Of a stretch of DNA of 64,000 nt, positions 16,371 through 23,325 are shown in pieces. Position numbers and translations under genes: made by a program. How positions within the stretch are numbered: position 1 is the first letter of the stretch; each line of letters opens with the position of its first letter. The notes under the pieces were generated by a model. The model was not told the DNA's origin. It did no database searches and saw nothing but the letters and a program-made list of their open reading frames with translations. Location of the stretch: contig NZ_JAJMLW010000004.1 in NCBI RefSeq assembly GCF_022669055.1, positions 186,001 to 250,000 on the forward strand, in the 5' to 3' direction. This DNA is from Adlercreutzia faecimuris (GTDB lineage: Bacteria > Actinomycetota > Coriobacteriia > Coriobacteriales > Eggerthellaceae).

Positions 16371-16571
16371 ATGTGCGGCTACGCCTGCATGCAGTGCGGG
16401 GCCTGCAAGGGGGCGCGGGCGGGCATCGTGCCCAAGGTGCCCTGCACGGCCTGCGGCGCGCTGAACGACCCCGGGCGGGAGCTCTGCGAGAGCTGCGGCG
16501 CGCCCCTCGAGGACATCACGCCGGGCATTGCGTTGAGATACCATGAGAGGAGAGAAGATGGACTTCGATAA
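16371..16571 (+). CDS. Small zinc-ribbon protein upstream of module 2
   Basis: This 66-residue, cysteine-rich protein starts MCGYACMQCGACKGA and carries a clear zinc ribbon, CTACG...CESCG, at residues about 25-44. Its last 14 bases overlap the start of the second molybdoenzyme, which suggests translational coupling. The context mirrors the zinc-ribbon gene at 10492 near the first module. The extra N-terminal cysteines (C2, C6, C9, C12) could bind a second metal or an Fe-S cluster. No function is known. No strong ribosome site precedes the ATG, but the placement 15 bases behind the symporter stop suggests the same transcript. Confidence 0.7.
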   Translation: MCGYACMQCGACKGARAGIVPKVPCTACGALNDPGRELCESCGAPLEDITPGIALRYHERREDGLR

Positions 16572-18963
16572 CGACATCGGCAAGCCGTGGCGCTGGACGG
16601 AGGAGGACGGCACCGTGGTGACGCGCGGCGCGGCCTGGTCGGCGCCGGGATGCCACCCCACGGGCTGCGGCATCAAGACCTACGTCAAGGACGGGAGGCT
16701 CGTCCGCATCGAGGGTGACGAGAACCACCCCGTCACCAAGGGGCGCCTGTGCGTCCGCTGCCTCACCCTGAAGGACTTCACCTACCATCCCGACCGCATC
16801 ATCTACCCGATGAAGCGCGCGCGGGAAGACCGCGGGCTCGACAAGTGGGAGCGCTGCTCGTGGGAGGAGGCCTACGGCATCATCGCCGAGAACGTCGGGC
16901 GCATCAAGGAGAAGTACGGCGCCGAGACGCTGCTCGCCATGACGGGCACCGGCCGCATGACCCAGATGGCCGGCGTGGGCGCCCACCGCGCGCTCGGCAC
17001 CCCGAACGGCTGCTACGCCCAGTCCGGCTTCGCCTGCTACGGGCCGCGCGTGTCCATCACCCAGTACCTGCTGGGCGCGCCCTACCCCGAGATCGACTTC
17101 GCCGGCGGCCTGCCGGGCGGCTACGACGACCCCCAGTACCAGGTGCCCGAGATGATCGTGCAGTGGGGCAAGGAGCCCCTCGTGTCCAACGGCGACGGCC
17201 TGTTCGGCCACGCCGTCCTCGACCTGGTCAAGCGCGGCGCCAAGCTCATGTGCGTCGACCCGCGCCTCACCTGGACGTGCGCCCTGGCCGACTACCACCT
17301 GCAGCTGCGCCCCGGCACCGACGCGGCGCTGGGCATGGCGATGCTCGACACCATCATCGCCGAAGACCTCTACGACCACGACTTCGTCGACAAGTGGTGC
17401 TACGGCTTCGAGCAGCTGGCCGAGCGCGTCGCCACCATGCCGGCCGAGCGCGCCGCGGACATCTGCGGCATCCCGGCCGAGGAGATCAAGGAGGCCGCCC
17501 GCGCCTACGCCAACGCCAAGCCGGCGTCCATCGCGTGGGGCCTGGCCATCGACCAGACGGTCAACGGCGCCCAGGCGGGCCAGTGCATCCTGAGCCTCAT
17601 CGCCATCACGGGCAACTTCGACGTGCCCGGCGGCAACATCCTCCAGGACATCTTCGACGGCTCCGGCGACAAGGTGGTCGCGGGGCTCGGCTGGAAGCTG
17701 CTCCCCGACGAGCTGAAGGAGAAGGTCATCGGATTGGAGGAGTACCCGGCCTACGTGAACATGATGCTGCGCGCCCACGCCGACCGCGCCCTCGACGCCC
17801 TGGAGACCGACATCCCCTACAAGATCCACGGCATCTGGTTCGGGTCGACCAACCTCTTGGCCCCCACCTGCTCGGCGCAGCCGAAGCGCTGGTACAACGC
17901 GGCCAAGGACCTGGACTTCAACTGGGTCAACGACATCTTCATGACCCCGACCGCCATGGCGCTGTGCGACGTGTTCCTGCCCATCTCGTCGTGCATCGAG
18001 CAGGACTCCATCGTGCCGACCCACTACGGCGGCACGCCCAACTACTACAGCGCGCTCAACAAGTGCATCGAGGTGGGGGAGTGCAAGGGCGAGTTCTACA
18101 ACTACCACGACATGGGGCTCATCGTGAACCCCTCGGCCTGGACGGGCGACAACGCCTGCACCCCCATGGAGTTCATTGATGACTACTTCGTCGGCGGCAC
18201 CGGCATGAACCATGCCAAGCTGCGCGAGGAGGTCACGCACCAGCGCGTCGTGGGCTACCGCAAGTACGAGACCGGACATCTGCGCCCCGACGGCATGCCG
18301 GGCTTCAACACGATGACAGGTCGCCTGGAGCTCTACTCCTACGCGTTCCAGTCCTTCGGCGAGGACCCGCTGCCCTACTACGTCGAGCCGCCGTTCAGCC
18401 CCGTGTCCACGCCGGAGGTGGCCGAGCGCTACCCGTTCATCCTGACCACCGGCGCGCGCGAGTACGCCTACTTCCACTCCGAGGGACGCCAGATCCCCTA
18501 CCTGCGCGAGCTGGTGCCCGAGCCCCTCTTCGAGGTCAACGAGGCCGACGCCCGGGCCAAGGGCATCAAGGACGGCGACTGGGTGCGCGTCGAGAACCAG
18601 TTCGGGTTCTGCCTGCTGGTGGCCAAGGTGACCAACGCCGTCAAGCCGGGCCTGGTCCACGCCCAGCACGGCTGGTGGTTCCCCGAGGAGGACGGCGAGG
18701 CCCCGCACCTCTTCGGCGTGTGGAAGTCGAACATCAACAGCCTGGTGCCCCACTCCCGCAACGGCAAGCTCGGGTTCGGCGCCCCCTACAAGTGCCTGCT
18801 CTGCGACTTCCGCAAGGCGGTGCCGGAGGACTTCGAGAACGTGGACGTGGAGGGCGTCGACCAGCCCGGCATGCCCAAGCACAAGTATGATGACAACTTC
18901 TACCGTCTGGACAAGGACGAGAGCTACCAGGGCGCATCGCCCGCAGCCGGGGAGGGGGAGTAA
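16558..18963 (+). CDS. Molybdopterin (bis-MGD) oxidoreductase, module 2
   Basis: This 801-residue enzyme is a paralogue of the 11148-13475 protein, with the same order of motifs: APGCHPTGCG, KGRLCVRC, CVDPRLTWTCALADYHLQLR, TGNFDVPGGN and a C-terminal domain with PFILTTGAREYAYFHSEGRQ. The Fe-S cysteines are C32, C37, C65 and C68. The first spacing is one residue longer than in module 1, and the usual first cysteine is again an alanine. No signal peptide is present. ATG 16558 is chosen over ATG 16543 because GAGAGGAGAG lies directly upstream of it. A two-cluster ferredoxin gene follows after two bases. Confidence 0.9.
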   Translation: MDFDNDIGKPWRWTEEDGTVVTRGAAWSAPGCHPTGCGIKTYVKDGRLVRIEGDENHPVTKGRLCVRCLTLKDFTYHPDRIIYPMKRAREDRGLDKWERCSWEEAYGIIAENVGRIKEKYGAETLLAMTGTGRMTQMAGVGAHRALGTPNGCYAQSGFACYGPRVSITQYLLGAPYPEIDFAGGLPGGYDDPQYQVPEMIVQWGKEPLVSNGDGLFGHAVLDLVKRGAKLMCVDPRLTWTCALADYHLQLRPGTDAALGMAMLDTIIAEDLYDHDFVDKWCYGFEQLAERVATMPAERAADICGIPAEEIKEAARAYANAKPASIAWGLAIDQTVNGAQAGQCILSLIAITGNFDVPGGNILQDIFDGSGDKVVAGLGWKLLPDELKEKVIGLEEYPAYVNMMLRAHADRALDALETDIPYKIHGIWFGSTNLLAPTCSAQPKRWYNAAKDLDFNWVNDIFMTPTAMALCDVFLPISSCIEQDSIVPTHYGGTPNYYSALNKCIEVGECKGEFYNYHDMGLIVNPSAWTGDNACTPMEFIDDYFVGGTGMNHAKLREEVTHQRVVGYRKYETGHLRPDGMPGFNTMTGRLELYSYAFQSFGEDPLPYYVEPPFSPVSTPEVAERYPFILTTGAREYAYFHSEGRQIPYLRELVPEPLFEVNEADARAKGIKDGDWVRVENQFGFCLLVAKVTNAVKPGLVHAQHGWWFPEEDGEAPHLFGVWKSNINSLVPHSRNGKLGFGAPYKCLLCDFRKAVPEDFENVDVEGVDQPGMPKHKYDDNFYRLDKDESYQGASPAAGEGE

Positions 18964-18965
18964 CC

Positions 18966-19304
18966 ATGGGACGCTACGGCCTGCTCATTGACTACGAGTA
19001 CTGCTCGGGATGCCAGTCCTGCGAGGTGGCCTGCAAGGAGGAGCACGGCTACCCGGTGGGCAAGTGGGGCATCCGGGTGTTCAACGACGGCCCCTGGCTC
19101 GTCGACGAGCCCCACGACTGGAACTGGCACAAGATCCCGGTGCCCACCAAGCTCTGCGACCTGTGCGCCGACCGGGTGGCCGCGGGGCGCGAGCCCACCT
19201 GCGTGCACCACTGCCTGGCCCAGGTGATGAAGTTCGGCCCGGTGGCGGAGCTCGCCCTGGAACTCGAGAAGAAGCCCAACCAGGTGCTGTGGTGCCCTCG
19301 GTAG
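18966..19304 (+). CDS. Two-cluster ferredoxin partner of molybdoenzyme (module 2)
   Basis: This 112-residue protein is a close paralogue of the module 1 ferredoxin: MGRYGLLIDYEYCSGCQSCE matches MENTRYGLLIDYEFCTGC, and the second cluster group CDLC...CVHHC is the same. It begins two bases after the molybdoenzyme stop, so the two are surely cotranscribed and probably form a complex. There is no signal peptide or membrane helix. It probably passes electrons from a cytoplasmic donor to the molybdenum site. Confidence 0.87.
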   Translation: MGRYGLLIDYEYCSGCQSCEVACKEEHGYPVGKWGIRVFNDGPWLVDEPHDWNWHKIPVPTKLCDLCADRVAAGREPTCVHHCLAQVMKFGPVAELALELEKKPNQVLWCPR

Positions 19305-19463
19305 GGTAGGCAGCGGGCTCCGATGACGGGGCGCGGCGGCGCGGCGCGGGGCGCACGCGGCGTCGCGCCCCTCCCGGGGCACCCCGGGCCGCCGGGCCGT
19401 TGGAGGCTCTGATGGGATACCGCCCGACCGCTTCCGAGCGGAAGGGGGATAAGGGGGAGGAAC

Positions 19464-20858
19464 ATGACGAAACGCATCGTCGGCATCGCCATAGCCATGG
19501 CGTTCCTGCTCTTCTTCGCGCTCACCCCGCCGCCGGAGGGCCTGGCCGTGCCGGCCTGGCACGTGTTCGGCGTGCTGTTCTCGTCGGTCATCATGTGGCT
19601 GTTCGACATCTTCCCCAAGATGATCGTCACGCTCTACGTGTGCGCGGCCTGCGTGGTGGTGGGCTGCTACGATTCCATGTCCGAGGCGCTCAAGTCGTTC
19701 ATGACGAGCGCGAGCATCATGGTGCTGGGCTCGTTCTTCCTGGCGGGCATGCTCTCGCAGACGAACATCCCGCTGCGGCTCGTGGGGTTCCTCACGCGGT
19801 TCACCAAGGACAGTGGCAAGGCGTTTCTGCTGGTCATCCTTGCCACCTGCACCCTCATCTCGTCGTTTTGCGACGACATGACGGCGGCGACCATCGTCTA
19901 CACGTTCGTCGTGTCGCTGTTCGGCATCGAGCGGCGCGTGGTGGTGGAGGAGAACCGGGCCCTGCGCGCGGCGATGATGATCGGCATCCCGCTGGCGGCC
20001 TACGCCGGCGGCTGCATAACGCCGGTGGGGGCGCCGAGCAACGTGGTGGCCATCGAGCTTCTGCGGGCCACGGCGGGCGTGGACATCACGTTTCTGCAGT
20101 GGTTCCTCATCATGATCCCCATCTCGTGGTTCATCGTGATCGTGCTGTGGGCGTTCCTCTGCCTGACGCTGCGCCCCGAGCCCCTGGATCCGGCCACCTA
20201 CCGCAAGATCCGCGAGGCGACGAGCCTGGGGCCGTGGACGGCGGCGGAGAAGAAGTCCCTGGCGGTGTTCCTGGGCATGGTGGCGCTGTGGTTCGCCGGC
20301 TCGGCCGTGCCGATTCTCAGCAGCCCCATGGTCGTCATCATCGGCGCCATCGTCATGTACCTGCCCGGGGTCGACCTCATGGTGCCCGAGCGGTTCCAGA
20401 AGATCGCCTCGTGGGACCTGTTCTTCTTGCTGCCGGGCGTCATGGTCATGGCGACGGTCATCGAGCGGTCCAGCCTCATCCAGTGGCTCATCGACAACGC
20501 CTTCACGGCGCTCTCGGGGCTGCCGATGCCGGTCACGCTGTTCCTCGCGTGCCTCGTGCTGTTCCTCATCCGCGTGTTCATCCCCGCGGGGCCGCCGGTG
20601 ACCATCCTCGCCATCCCGGCGCTCATCGGCATCGGCGCGGTGGCGGGCATCCACCCCGTCACCATGACGTGCATCGGCGTGGTGTGGGGCACCATCTGCT
20701 TCATGCTGCCCATCGACATCCTGCGGGCCTACACCTACGACGCGGGGCAGTTCACCGTCAGGCAGATGTGGCGGGCCGAGGTCCCCACCGTCCTGATAAG
20801 CCTCGCGTTCACCACGTTCTACATGCCCCTGGCGGTGGGGCTGGCCTTCCCCGGGTAG
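19464..20858 (+). CDS. DASS/SLC13-family anion transporter
   Basis: This 464-residue protein has about eleven to twelve membrane segments and the divalent-anion:sodium symporter pattern. ITPVGAPSNVVAIELL in the first half and FIPAGPPVTILAIPALIG in the second mark the two re-entrant loops that bind the substrate carboxylates. It starts after GGGGGAGGAAC. It follows the module 2 ferredoxin by 159 bases on the same strand. Family members carry di- and tricarboxylates or sulfate, so an aromatic or aliphatic acid linked to the molybdoenzyme is plausible but not shown. Confidence 0.85.
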   Translation: MTKRIVGIAIAMAFLLFFALTPPPEGLAVPAWHVFGVLFSSVIMWLFDIFPKMIVTLYVCAACVVVGCYDSMSEALKSFMTSASIMVLGSFFLAGMLSQTNIPLRLVGFLTRFTKDSGKAFLLVILATCTLISSFCDDMTAATIVYTFVVSLFGIERRVVVEENRALRAAMMIGIPLAAYAGGCITPVGAPSNVVAIELLRATAGVDITFLQWFLIMIPISWFIVIVLWAFLCLTLRPEPLDPATYRKIREATSLGPWTAAEKKSLAVFLGMVALWFAGSAVPILSSPMVVIIGAIVMYLPGVDLMVPERFQKIASWDLFFLLPGVMVMATVIERSSLIQWLIDNAFTALSGLPMPVTLFLACLVLFLIRVFIPAGPPVTILAIPALIGIGAVAGIHPVTMTCIGVVWGTICFMLPIDILRAYTYDAGQFTVRQMWRAEVPTVLISLAFTTFYMPLAVGLAFPG

Positions 20859-20933
20859 GGGCGGGCCCCTGACAGGCCGCGCGCCCGGCCTAGGGTCGGC
20901 GCCGGCGCCATGACGAAGGAAGGGATGGTCGCG

Positions 20934-21455
20934 ATGCGCGAGCTCGGATCATGGGTGGACATACGCTACCGGGGAACGTATCCTGACGGAACCGTGTTCG
21001 AGGATCGGCTCTCCGGGGAGCCCCTGCGCGTGGTGTTCGGCGCCAGCTGCGTCCCCCGGGGGCTGGAATCGGCGCTGCGCGAGATGGCGCTCGGAGAGGA
21101 GCGCCGGGTCGAGGTGACGGCTGCCGAGGGGTTCGGCTCCCACGAGGAGGCGGCGGTGTTCCGCATCCCGGTGAGCATGATCCCCGACTACCGGTCGCTG
21201 CCGGTGGGCGAGTACATCCAGTGGTACGGCGATACGGCCAAGAACCGGGAGCCGACGGCGGCGAAGGTGGTCAAGGTGGACGACTTCGAGGTGGTGCTCG
21301 ACCTCAACCACCCCCTGGCGGGGCGCGACGTCGTCTACGAGGTGACCGTGGTGGACGAGGGCGAGGCGGGGCGCACCCCGGTGGACGCGATGCTCGACGA
21401 GCTCCGCCAGCAGGTCGCCGCGCAGGTAGTGCGTGAGGGCGCGGCCTCGAACTGA
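20934..21455 (+). CDS. FKBP-type peptidyl-prolyl isomerase, SlyD-like
   Basis: This protein of about 173 residues has an FKBP fold: VDIRYRGTYPDGTVFEDR, then PRGLESALREMALGEERRVEV, an inserted flap (GSHEEAAVFRIPVSMIPDY), and a closing strand FEVVLDLNHPLAGRDVVYEV. The last segment, with LNHPLAG, is the signature of SlyD-type isomerases, which also act as chaperones. The histidine-rich metal tail of E. coli SlyD is absent. Starts at 20910, 20925 and 20934 are possible; 20934 has GGAAGG ten bases upstream. Its place inside the molybdoenzyme island suggests a folding helper, which is inference. Confidence 0.82.
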   Translation: MRELGSWVDIRYRGTYPDGTVFEDRLSGEPLRVVFGASCVPRGLESALREMALGEERRVEVTAAEGFGSHEEAAVFRIPVSMIPDYRSLPVGEYIQWYGDTAKNREPTAAKVVKVDDFEVVLDLNHPLAGRDVVYEVTVVDEGEAGRTPVDAMLDELRQQVAAQVVREGAASN

Positions 21456-21488
21456 CGCCTTGGGACGCGAGGGCAAGGGAGGTGACCC

Positions 21489-22403
21489 ATGGAGATCAGC
21501 CAGCTGCGCTTCTTCCTGGCCTCGTGCGACGGCGCCAGCTTCGCGAAGGCCGCCGAGGCGACGGGCGCGACGCGGCAGGCCGTCAGCAACGCGGTGAGGG
21601 CCCTGGAATCGGAGATGGGCATCCAGCTTTTCGAGCGCAAGCACAACCAGATGCGGCTCACGGAGGAGGGGGAGCGCCTCGCGCGCCGGGCGCAGCGGGT
21701 CATCAGCCTGGTCGACGACCTCTACAACGAGGAGACCGACGGCCGCGATGAGCTGGTGCTGGGCCTGGACTCCTTCACGGTGGGCTCGATGACCGACCCC
21801 TTCGACTCGCTGACGGAGTACGCCTCGGCCGAGGGCGGCTGCTTCGTCCGCATCACCCAGGACCTCTTCGAGGCTATGGGCGAGATGCTGCTCGACGGCC
21901 GCCGCGACCTGCTCATCCTGCGATCCCAGCGCGACTCCTTCGACGGCTGCGTCTCGGTGCCCCTGCGCACGGCGAAGCTGGGGCTCATCGTGAGCGGGGA
22001 CGACCCGCTGGCGCGGCGGGACGTGCTCGGCACCGACGACGTGAGCGGCCGCGCGCTCATCGTCCCGAACGGGGCGGAGCAGCGCTACAAGGTGCTCTTC
22101 GACGCGCTGGCCGTGTCGGCGGGGCGCCGGCCCAAGGTGAGCTACGTCGACAACTCCGCCGTGGCCCTGCAGGCCATCAAGAAGACGGGCGGCGTCGGCA
22201 TCACCGACTTCGACGGCCCCGCGCGCAAGATGGAGGTGGGCGGCTGCCTCAAGATCCCCTTCGCCGGCGCCTCCGAGAACGTCTACGACTGCGCGATCTA
22301 CCCCGAGGACAGCCCGAAGAAGGACCAGATCGGCCACTTCGTCCGCTGGCTCCAAGCCGGCGAGCGCTTCCTCAAGTGGCACCCCTCCGTCCCGATATCC
22401 TAG
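21489..22403 (+). CDS. LysR-family regulator downstream of module 2
   Basis: This 304-residue LysR protein has the N-terminal helix-turn-helix MEISQLRFFLASCDGASFAK with TRQAVSNAVRALESEMGIQL, and a standard effector domain. It follows the FKBP gene by 33 bases, with a GGGAGGTGA ribosome site, so it may be transcribed with the module 2 genes. It is the third LysR gene within 13 kb, and each lies beside a molybdoenzyme module. A perfect 15-bp hairpin follows 20 bases after its stop. Confidence 0.9.
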   Translation: MEISQLRFFLASCDGASFAKAAEATGATRQAVSNAVRALESEMGIQLFERKHNQMRLTEEGERLARRAQRVISLVDDLYNEETDGRDELVLGLDSFTVGSMTDPFDSLTEYASAEGGCFVRITQDLFEAMGEMLLDGRRDLLILRSQRDSFDGCVSVPLRTAKLGLIVSGDDPLARRDVLGTDDVSGRALIVPNGAEQRYKVLFDALAVSAGRRPKVSYVDNSAVALQAIKKTGGVGITDFDGPARKMEVGGCLKIPFAGASENVYDCAIYPEDSPKKDQIGHFVRWLQAGERFLKWHPSVPIS

Positions 22404-22423
22404 GCCTCGCGCGTTCTTGCCGC

Positions 22424-22464
22424 CCTTCGGGCGAAATACACGCAGGCCGTATTTCGCCCGAAGG
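22424..22464. terminator. Perfect 15-bp hairpin between convergent genes
   Basis: CCTTCGGGCGAAATA at 22424-22438 pairs perfectly with 22450-22464 around an 11-base loop. It sits between the convergent LysR and MOSC genes. There is no long T-run on either side, so it is a weak terminator at best, or an extragenic palindrome. Confidence 0.55.
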
Positions 22465-22533
22465 ATCTGCTCGCATTCCCTGATGCGAGGGGCCCGCCTG
22501 GCGGACGCCGGGCAGGCCCCTCGGGCGCGGGTG

Positions 22534-22965
22534 CTACGCGGCTACCTCGATCGGGTCGCCGGGGGCTACCCGGCCGCCGCGCAGGACGCGGCAGAAGACG
22601 CCCTCGCGGGGCATGATGCAGTCGCCCATCTGGTGGTAGATGGCGCAGCGCGCGTGGCACTCCTTGCCGATCTGGGTGAGTTCGAGCAGGGTGTCGCCGC
22701 AGGTCAGCTGCGTGCCGATGGGGAGGCTCTTGAGGTCGATGCCCTCCACCACCAGGTTCTCGCCGAAGGCCCCGTTGCCCACCTCGGCGCCGCGGGCCCG
22801 GAAGGCCTCCACCGGCTCGAGCGGCAGCAGGCTCACCTGGCGATGCCACTTCCCGCCGTGGGCGTCTCCCTCGACGCCCCAATCGGCCTGAAGCGTGACG
22901 CTCGGCTGCTCGGTCTTCTGGGTTCCCTTGGCGGTGCTCGTGCATACGGCTCTGACGACGCCCAT
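22534..22965 (-). CDS. MOSC-domain protein
   Basis: This 143-residue protein has the MOSC pattern. HGGKWHRQVSLLPLE follows the N-terminal strand, GAFGENLVVEGID lies in the middle, and the conserved cysteine region GKECHARCAIYHQMGDC comes near the end. MOSC domains carry sulfur or bind molybdopterin, as in Moco sulfurase and YiiM-type proteins. The start at ATG 22965 follows GGAGAGGGG. Its position at the end of a molybdoenzyme island supports a role in cofactor chemistry. It is oriented against the LysR gene to its left. Confidence 0.88.
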   Translation of the reverse strand: MGVVRAVCTSTAKGTQKTEQPSVTLQADWGVEGDAHGGKWHRQVSLLPLEPVEAFRARGAEVGNGAFGENLVVEGIDLKSLPIGTQLTCGDTLLELTQIGKECHARCAIYHQMGDCIMPREGVFCRVLRGGRVAPGDPIEVAA

Positions 22966-23325
22966 GATGCGCCCCTCTCCGGTCGGCGATGGCCCGCGCG
23001 CCACCCCCGGGCCACCCGGTGCAAGGGCTGTGGGATCCCGCTCCCGCTGCACGACGGGGAAGACGGGCCGTTCTCGGCGCAGGAATAGCCTACCAGAATC
23101 CTAGATTATCCTCAAGAGGGAATAAATGAAGAGGGGGGAAGGAGGGAAAGAGAGAGGGAAGAAGGGGAGAAAAGGGGCGCCTCGCCTGGGTCCCTACTTA
23201 TATATGTACGCAAATTGTGTGGGGCTCGCATCGCCAGCTGATGCCTTAGCACTTGGTTGACAGGAGTGCTAGGATGATTCCGAACAACTGAGAGAGCGCA
23301 AGGCTCCGCGAGAAACGAGGCGAGC
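22966..23325. promoter_or_regulatory. 360-bp gap with purine-rich tract and CIRCE
   Basis: No gene is visible here. From about 23115 to 23180 the plus strand is almost pure A/G, unlike anything nearby, followed by the AT-rich stretch TTATATATGT near 23199-23206. A CIRCE-like operator sits at 23246-23272. This is probably the clpC promoter and leader. Confidence 0.6.
23246..23272. promoter_or_regulatory. CIRCE-type HrcA operator of clpC
   Basis: TTAGCACTT, a nine-base spacer, and GAGTGCTAG match the CIRCE consensus TTAGCACTC-N9-GAGTGCTAA except for one base in each arm. It lies 53 bases upstream of the clpC start, so heat-shock control by HrcA is expected. Confidence 0.85.

Noticed and set aside
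13572-16676. A 1034-codon open frame on the minus strand
   Set aside because: It runs antisense through a LysR and a symporter gene with clear families; it is an artefact of the high GC content, with alanine/arginine/histidine-rich product.
16516-18882. A 788-codon frame opposite the second molybdoenzyme
   Set aside because: Shadow frame with valine/leucine/histidine-rich product and no motif.
22417-23088. A 223-codon frame opposite the MOSC gene
   Set aside because: Shadow of the MOSC protein, which has clear family motifs on the other strand.
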